NCBI GenBank assembly: GCA_020747065.1
Contig: JAGMVK010000024.1
Location: forward strand, 558,001 to 622,000
From: Cadophora sp. MPI-SDFR-AT-0126
Lineage: Eukaryota > Ascomycota > Leotiomycetes > Helotiales > Ploettnerulaceae
Direction of reading: 5' to 3'
DNA length: 64,000 bases
Shown here: piece after piece, positions 57,377 to 64,000 of the stretch
How positions within the stretch are numbered: the first letter of the stretch is position 1
Layout: each line of letters begins with the position of its first letter
The notes under the pieces: generated by a model
What the model was told of the DNA's origin: nothing
The model's database searches: none
Seen by the model: only the letters and a program-made list of their open reading frames with translations
Translations under genes and position numbers: made by a program

Positions 57377-60083
57377 AATCGGTTCCGGTAGGTGTTCGCC
57401 AATTTTACCGCTTTTGGAGTAGTAACTCGCAGGGCATATACCCCACTCTCCATATATCCTACGCAACGAAACCACTCTTATTCTTCACTAAAACCTGTAC
57501 CATAGGTCGCGCGCTGAAAACAAGCTGTCGAGAGACTTCTTCGACTCGAAGAGCTGAAGTTTGGACTTACTGGAAAGATAGCTACTCGATTTCTTAAATT
57601 ATGGAGCTTAAAGACCTACTCCGCTTTACTGTACGCTTAATTATTGATTATTACGAAGCACGAGGTCGCGCTACTTATAAAAACTTCCCTTAATATAGCC
57701 CTGTACCGAAAACTACTCCGCGGGATAATCGTGCTCTTATACGATACGTAAATAAAGATATACGAGGTCTTATCCTCGGCGTCCCTCCGCAAGCTCCGGG
57801 GCCAAGGGACCTCGCTTCGCCACGGTTAAGCGCATAGCTTTAGCATTAGTTCTACATAGAAATTGTACTGTACCGTAATGAATATAAAATGAAAAACGAT
57901 CAGCCCGTCGCTGCGCTAAATTCTACGGCCCTCCGCAAGCTACGGGGTAGAATTTCCGGACTTCACGTAAGAAAGAATATATATTAAAATCTCTTTCTTT
58001 TCTTATATATCGGCTGTCGATCCAAATCTTCCTCACTCTCGCCTTCGCCTTCGCTCTCATCCTCACCTTCTTTCCAACTATCTAGAGCTCTCTCTCGCAT
58101 CGCCGCAAGCCACCAAGCCTCTCGATTCTTCCGTAACGCCTCTTCGTCTACTACCGGCGAAGGTAACCTCGGTCGAGAAAGTACCTGCGCGCCGTCTGGG
58201 TCTTCCCAGTATTCTTCCGGAGGCGTTATTCCTCGTACAAATACCTCATATTCGTCCTCAAGCTCTTGCGGCTCTTCCTGCGAGCTATTAGCCTCCTGCG
58301 GCTTTCCTGGCGGACCGTTAGCCTCTTGCGGCCTCTCCTGCGACTCCTCTTGCGGCCTTTCATGCGGCTCCTCTTGCGGCCTCTTCTGCAGCTTCGGCCA
58401 ATATACTTTCCAGCCTCCTTCTCGTATATATACCTCATATTTGTCGTCAACCTCTTGTAACTTTCCTCGTAGCTCCTTCTCTTTTTGCGGCTCCTTTTGC
58501 GGACCGTTAACTTCTCGCGGCTCTTCTGGTAGCAAGAATCGCGGTTTCCACGCTCTCCAGCCTTCCTCGGGTGTATCCCAAGACTCGTAAGCTCTCGCAG
58601 GTAGCTCTCGAGGCTCGGTATACCCCTCCCACTGTCGATACGGGCCCTTCAAAAATACCCCTCTCTTAAAAGCAACTGTTTGTTGAGCCCAAAACGTCGT
58701 ATCCCCTTGTAACCACCTCTCTCGATCCTCGTGCCAACGTGCCTTTTCCTTCTCAAGCTTCAATCGATTTCGTAACGCTTCGTCGACTACTTTTCGAGCT
58801 TGTTTAAGCCATCGGGCACGATCTTCAAGAGTCTTACCCTTCTCAGCTCGATACGTGTCGCGAAGCCGGTTCCGGCAAGAAGTACACGTCTTACGACCTG
58901 AAAAAGCGTCCGCGGATCGGTATTGTTTGCACGTCGAGCAGCGAATTGGACAGGTAAAGCAAGACCACGTCGAAGGGTCCATTTCCGAAGTAAGGCGCAC
59001 TCGCCGGCACTGTAGGCAACGTCGTTCGTCAGCCATTTTGCGTGGTAATTTGTACTTCCGTAAGTAAAGCGCTATGCCTGCGGTTCCGTAGATTTTGACG
59101 TTCCCGCACGGACCATTCACGTGACCGTATTTTTAACAGATTCTACGGACGATCGCTCAATATAAGATAGAAGAGCGATTCTTCACGTACTCGTAACTCT
59201 ATTAAAATCGATGAAGTAACTTAGATAAAACCTTATATATAAAATCCTTAAAAACGCTAGTAAATCGAAGCGTTAACCTTAGAAGAAGCCTTTCTTAAAG
59301 GAAGAGTATAAATATTAATATTATATATAGTATAAGGAGGAAAATATACTTAAACAAGACTAAAATAAGGTGTACTAGTCTAATAAAATTACTTTTTATG
59401 TTAGTACTAATAGATCAGTGTTTTATGTAACTTGTAGCACTAGCGAAGAATACCTTGAAAAGAATATAAAGCCTAGCTTTAAGTTAGGGAGAATAACTAT
59501 TAGTATTTAGTCTTATTATTACGGAAACGAAATAGGCCTATTAGTGATTATTCCAAAGGGTAGGACTATAATAGTAGCTTAATACTTAGAGACTATAAAA
59601 AAGTATCTTATACTTTTCTATTAATAAATAAGATAAAAGTATAGCTCGGAAGTAATTATATAAGAAGATAATACTTCGTGGTATAAGATAAAACTTATAA
59701 TAAGTTAGTTTAATAAGTAAGGAATTAAGAGACTTCACTAGCCTACGTAATCTCCTAATCTTTCGCTAATTAAGAATTTATAAAAATAAATTAAGATTCT
59801 AATTAGAAAGAGAAGATATAGAATTAAGAATTAAGATATAATAGAAAGAGTATTAGAAGAAATCTAGCTTATAATTTCTAAAAAATCGCTTCTAAAATTA
59901 AATACCTCTATACTAAAGCACTTAACTTTATACTTAAAAAACAAGAGAAAATCGACTAAGTACTAGAATAGCTTCAATTTAATATATTTGCCTTAATTAT
60001 ATCTGCTTTCGTTGTAGAGATATATACATTGCAAGTGGAATAGGCGCTAAACCAAAAGTGGCGAACACCTTCCGGAACCGATT
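57377..60083. mobile_element. 2707-bp insertion with 30-bp terminal inverted repeats and GTACA duplication
   Basis: The two ends are inverted copies: AATCGGTTCCGG, one variable base, AGGTGTTCGCCA, one variable base, TTTT (57377-57406 and 60054-60083, 28 of 30 matching). GTACA stands on both sides (57372-57376 and 60084-60088). Removing the element and one GTACA restores an uninterrupted LPMO frame across the site. Inside are one intact minus-strand gene (57984-59036) and, at 59150-60040, AT-rich RIP-like DNA. No transposase is recognisable, so it is either non-autonomous or of an unfamiliar class. A TA target with slightly longer ends is an alternative reading of the same junction. Confidence 0.85.
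57984..59036 (-). CDS. Cys-rich Stc1-like zinc-finger protein with PQE repeats, 350 aa, cargo of the insertion
   Basis: Intact single exon from the ATG at 59036. An upstream in-frame GTG at 59120 is less likely. The first 54 residues carry four CxxC pairs (Cys 7/10, 26/29, 33/36, 51/54), with RCSTCKQYRSADAFSGRKTC in the second half. This resembles the Stc1 domain, a LIM-like tandem zinc finger that in fission yeast links RNAi to heterochromatin. The resemblance is by pattern only. A charged helical region with many Trp follows, then an imperfect repeat of PQE-type units (for example ERPQEESQERPQEANGP) at about residues 200-270. An acidic Glu/Gly/Ser stretch and a basic tail (KKRKRF), possibly nuclear, end it. 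It lies wholly inside the inverted-repeat element and is not RIP-damaged although its flank is. Confidence 0.6.
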   Translation of the reverse strand: MADERRCLQCRRVRLTSEMDPSTWSCFTCPIRCSTCKQYRSADAFSGRKTCTSCRNRLRDTYRAEKGKTLEDRARWLKQARKVVDEALRNRLKLEKEKARWHEDRERWLQGDTTFWAQQTVAFKRGVFLKGPYRQWEGYTEPRELPARAYESWDTPEEGWRAWKPRFLLPEEPREVNGPQKEPQKEKELRGKLQEVDDKYEVYIREGGWKVYWPKLQKRPQEEPHERPQEESQERPQEANGPPGKPQEANSSQEEPQELEDEYEVFVRGITPPEEYWEDPDGAQVLSRPRLPSPVVDEEALRKNREAWWLAAMRERALDSWKEGEDESEGEGESEEDLDRQPIYKKRKRF

Positions 60084-60088
60084 GTACA

Positions 60089-60647
60089 TAATGTGCGCAC
60101 CTATCAGAGTCGTGGTTGGCAAACCCAGACAGCGCTATCGAGCCGAGCACCAAAAGCTGAAGGTTGACAAGCGAACCTTAAACGACCTTCCGCCCGTCTG
60201 GCTAGCAAACCTTGGAGAAGCCACCGAGTGTTGCAAAGTACAGCCGCAGCAACTTGTCATTCAAGTTCCTGAACCGGGATCGGATGTCGAGAATTCGCTT
60301 CCTGGAGGTACGGAGATTTTCAAAGCTCAGTGTAATGGCAACCCAGCTGCTGGAGCAGCAAAGACACTGCCGGACCCCATTGATCCTTCAGTGGCAACTC
60401 CTCCAACGAGTACCGCAACTAACCTCAATTCTTTCGTCTTGCCTACGCCAAGTACTTCCGCCTCAGTGCCTGTAAGTCTCCTTTCTCGTTGGGCCTTACC
60501 ATGAAAGAACTTCAGCTGTTAGCCAAAGCGTTTGAGGGGAAACCCCTCACCGTCCCTACAATGTCTTCCTCTGGCTTAAGAGGGGCTACTCTTGCTCTTC
60601 CGACCGGGTTCTCTCTTGCGTGCCGAGACGATTTTCGGGTACTTTGA
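60089..60647 (+). pseudogene. AA11-like LPMO, 3' part (separated by the insertion)
   Basis: Continues the frame of 56911-57376. The first residues IMCAPIRVVVG complete the core strand after ELY, then PPVWLANLGEATECC and VPEPGSDVE are typical AA11 C-terminal blocks, followed by a Thr/Pro/Ser-rich linker. The frame stops at 60504 if unspliced. A 44-bp intron (60472-60515, GTAAGT ... TTCAG) would extend it to a stop at 60647, for 326 residues in the uninterrupted gene. It no longer has its own start. Confidence 0.7.
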
Positions 60648-60946
60648 ATTCAATTCACTCTATCTTTACAAAAACACCCAAATTTCCATACATTTTCTTA
60701 TCAAATCATCCACACTGGGGTTATTTCTGTACTCTGCCAATTCAGGCATTACTGTAAGTCCTAGTTGGGTAGCTCCAATCAGAAAACCGCTGCTTCTAGT
60801 TAGATCCAAAAGGCTTACATGTCTCATGTGTTGATAGCATATCATTAAATTTTGCTAGAGCGTTCAGTCCGTAGCTGTGCCTCAGAGCTCTCCTACGGGT
60901 TGCACAAGAGAACGCAAACCCCAGTGCGTTTTGACCCTCCATTCGA

Positions 60947-63189
60947 CTAGGCGAGCATCAAGTCAACCGACTCTCTTTCTTGACTCCCCCAAACGTCTTT
61001 ACAAACTCTGCCTAGTCCCTTGCGATATGCCACTCCTTCTAACCATTCTACCCACATTACCCAATAATATTCATACCACTGCCCTTTCTTGATCCTATCG
61101 TGATGATTGATCTCGATTAGTCCCGTCCATGGCGAAGTGGTATCTCTACAAAGTCCTAAAGCAACTTCAACTAATTCAACTGAACCTGCCGGCATTTCAT
61201 GTGGCTTGCTGAACATAGAAAGTTTCTCATGTGGTAGAAGAACTCCAGCCCATATGCCCGCATGGTCTCGAAGTGATATGGTGGATAGATATCCGTTATT
61301 AGGGAGAATTTCCTCCGCTGCGGAAAGCCAAGCTCGCTGCGTCTTACACGAAATATAAGGTGCCTGCACGCTGGGAAACGAGTCTCCAACATTTGGAAGT
61401 GGAATCGGATACCAAAAATCGAATTCCGGATGCCTTGTATTGCGGTAGAACCATGAAGGGGGTGACCGGGGATCCGGGGCGTCATTAAAAGCTTTCGGGG
61501 ATTCCGATATAGGATGTCGAGTCCAACCTGAGGGACATTGTTTTTGATTTCCCAGGTAAGACTGCCTGTGATCAAAGACGCTAGCGTGAATGCGTTTTCC
61601 AGGCGCCTCCAAAGTCTCATGATATTTCCATGATGTCAATCTGACCACACGTTGCATCTTGGACCCGAAATGTTTTGGCGAGTTTCTAATGAAATCTGTG
61701 GCGAGTTCCATATTTATACGCCCTGACCATCCAGCCCAGCTCCAGCTTGGAAGACAGTGTTGTCTCTGAGCATACCTCGCAGTCCTACGTTCTAGTTCCT
61801 CGTATGGAAGCCACAGTAGGGCGAGGTCGAAAAACGCCGTCGGAAGGCCAGACACGAAGCCTCCATCGAACGATGCACTTAATGCAGATGCAATTCCTGA
61901 AAATGCATTAAGTGCATCCTCTGGGTATGCGAATGATCTAATGTTGTATTTGTGCAAAATGGTTGTGAACACTCCAAGGCTGGGTATTGAAGACTCAAAC
62001 AAGTCGTAGATGTCTTCATCGCCCCACCACGGTTTGAGTTCATGAGAAAACTCGGTATGTTCCCGCCAAGTACTTGCAGCACATTCCCACCGTAAGGAGT
62101 CTCCATCAAAAATAAGTTTCCTTCTTGCAAACAGATGTTCTTGATAGGTCCAACCTCTAGTTTTCCACACTGATTTACAGGTTGCAAGCTCGATTTTACC
62201 TCCATCCACTTGTAATGGATACTGAGTAATTTGCACGTCGTTGCCGAGCCAGTGGATGATTTGTTCTATGTGTCGTGGTTGAGAGACCTCTCGGAATCCT
62301 CTCAAGCCACTATTGGCATTCTCGCCTTGAACTGCCAAAATAGTGACGGAAGCGTTGGCGAAAATGGCTGCCATTTTCGCCAGCTCGACATACTTGTGCA
62401 ATTCATCATCTTGTACTATACACAGAGTGTCGACCCATAGGTACCTCTCTTCTAGTAGCTGCACAATTCCCATGGAATGGCGAATTGTTCTTGCAATCGG
62501 TGTTGCGGCTTGACTGGTGGAAAGCGAGCCTTGTTTCTGAAGTTGGCATATGTTGTTACACGTAGCCTTCAGAGTGGTATAGTCACCCCAGACGTAGCTT
62601 AGAGCAACGTAAGAGCAATGCTTAGGAGGTTTGACGACACATTGTTGCCAGACGTCCACTAGCCAAACCGGATTTATTCCACATTGAATCTCATTTGAGA
62701 AATTCTTGCATATTCCGTTATGAAGACTGTCACAAGTAGTCTTCCACAACCGGGGAAGGTTCGAATCGATCCACTGAGGATGAAGAATTTGTCCTTTAAT
62801 ATAAGATTCATTGCTATCCGCATTTTCCACTATGTATAATGCGGAAAGAGATTTAGGGATCTGAGGGTGGCCGGGAATCTTTGCAGTAATGATTGCTCCT
62901 GCGTTCGCTGGACTCTTGTGGATTTCAATCAGGTCAATCTTCTCGGCAATTGTAGGTGTTTCGGCCAGAAAACGACTGAAATCGGGACCCAGGGCGCATG
63001 TAACCAGTTGTTGGTGATCTTTGCACTGAGAAGGCTGGATAACTTCTCTTCCAGATCCGAGGGTAATCATGCCACTGATTGAACTGAGCGGTTCCCTCAA
63101 AACGGATACTATCTTCTCACAGATCTCGCACTGCGTTTATGATCAGTTGTCAGTGCCATTACTTATGAGTTAATCCTACATACCTCCAT
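60947..63189 (-). CDS. HET-domain (heterokaryon incompatibility) protein, 2 exons, 729 aa
   Basis: Exon 1 is only six bases (63189-63184, Met-Glu). A 53-bp intron follows, then exon 2 at 63130-60947. The junction yields MECEICEKIVSVLRE, a usual HET-protein start with a Cys pair. The HET domain begins near residue 178 with ALSYVWGDY and continues through YLWVDTLCIVQDD, ELAKMAAIFANASVTILA, and RGWTYQEHLFARR, all conserved blocks. The C-terminal 400 residues lack a recognisable partner domain. HET proteins trigger death of fused incompatible cells and resemble TIR-type immune effectors. The reading frame is intact. Confidence 0.88.
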
Positions 63190-64000
63190 CCTGTCGTAGT
63201 GCTAGCAATTCAGCAAGCTTTATGGATGGCCGCAAGAGGACACTCGATAGCTTCGTACAAGAAGCAAGCGCAGAGATGGGTACAGTTGGCAAAAGGAGTA
63301 ATATAGTACTGAAGTATCTGCTTTGTTCTATTGATTTGATTACCACATACTCAGAAAGTGTGAGGGCGGAGATGCGAAGGCGGATGTGACTGTTCGGCCA
63401 GGCAACATAACGTGTGGCACTCTTGAACTGTGGCGGAGAGTAGGTTTAGCCAGTCTGGGTGTGAGTATAAAAGATTTCTTGCCCTGAAACATGTAAACCT
63501 CCGATCATGTCGATATAATTCCGAGACTGCATGCTTTTTTGCTCCGAATGTCTTTAAAGTTTGGAGTCATATTATTTCGTGATAGTACTTATCCTTAGAT
63601 AGCAAAATTTCTAATAAGTCTGTAATACTCATGACTAAACAGGGGTTGACAGCTGAAGCGGCGATTAGTGGCGTGATTGAAACGAGCAACTGTATAATCA
63701 AATCCACTCTCTTCGTCGTTGTAATGGAATTCCTAAGAGAGAAATAGTCAGAGATTGTAAAATATCAATAAAGACTTAATAGACTGGCTAGAGAAAAAGG
63801 TTGAGTTTAAAAATTGGAGATGTGTCTCGTTACGGGGTGCGTCTCGCTACATAGGGATAGACGTCATTGAGTTCAAATCTAATGCTAAAGTTTGAAGACA
63901 TTGAATACGGAGAAACCTGCCTGCCAGATTTATCTGAATAAGTTAGTGGTACACATAATGCCGCATCATAACAAGCGAGGGCAAGATTTAGTGCCTCACA
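63190..64000. other. Right end of window, no gene recognised
   Basis: Upstream region of the HET gene. Moderately AT-rich, with no reading frame, RNA gene or repeat I can support. Confidence 0.4.

Noticed and set aside
1..64000. CRISPR arrays, rRNA and tRNA genes
   Set aside because: No spaced direct repeats, no rRNA-like blocks, and no cloverleaf I could support by reading. A tRNA scan would be needed to exclude tRNAs.

Overview
The window is nuclear DNA of a filamentous ascomycete (Pezizomycotina). The evidence is short 44-101 bp GT-AG introns, a HET-domain gene, an AA11-like secreted monooxygenase, and long AT-rich blocks in which transposon reading frames are destroyed by C-to-T and G-to-A changes, the signature of repeat-induced point mutation (RIP). 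No species is assigned.

Layout. (1) 1-5.5 kb: degraded genes, namely a multiply frameshifted Ulp1/C48 SUMO-protease-like gene, an HNH-family fragment and a coding remnant. (2) 5.85-10.5 kb: RIP-mutated retrotransposon DNA with a chromodomain relic and a solo LTR. (3) 11.0-30.8 kb: a normal-GC, gene-dense island of metal-handling genes. They are an Nramp metal transporter, a DUF4396 membrane protein, a small MerT-like membrane protein, a multicopper oxidase with a Met-rich insertion, a Met-rich GPI-type secreted protein, a 1244-aa Crp1/CrpA-like Cu-ATPase, an Atx1-type chaperone, a Ctr-type copper transporter, an O-methyltransferase, and a MerB-like organomercurial lyase with an N-terminal thioredoxin-like module. 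(4) 31.5-50.5 kb: a RIP-mutated graveyard. One Gypsy-type element (32288-46671, TSD TAGTA) was interrupted by a second (35010-42767, TSD ATTTA), and a solo LTR (47555-48000, TSD CTTTC) lies beyond. (5) 51-56 kb: a two-exon gene of unknown function, a small ORF and a broken protein-kinase-like gene. (6) 56.9-60.6 kb: an AA11-like LPMO gene cut in two by a 2707-bp element with 30-bp terminal inverted repeats and a 5-bp duplication. That element carries an intact gene for a Cys-rich, Stc1-like protein. (7) 60.9-63.2 kb: a HET-domain gene.

How the island may work (inference). Ctr and Nramp would import metal and Atx1 would carry Cu(I). The Crp1-type pump would export it across the plasma membrane, and the Met-rich oxidase and Met-rich wall protein would oxidise or bind Cu(I) outside. 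The MerT-like and MerB-like genes suggest that mercury handling is part of the same island. Two island genes, the oxidase and MerB, each carry an apparent single-base frameshift. The island is bounded on both sides by RIP-mutated retrotransposons, as expected of a mobile or translocated accessory block.
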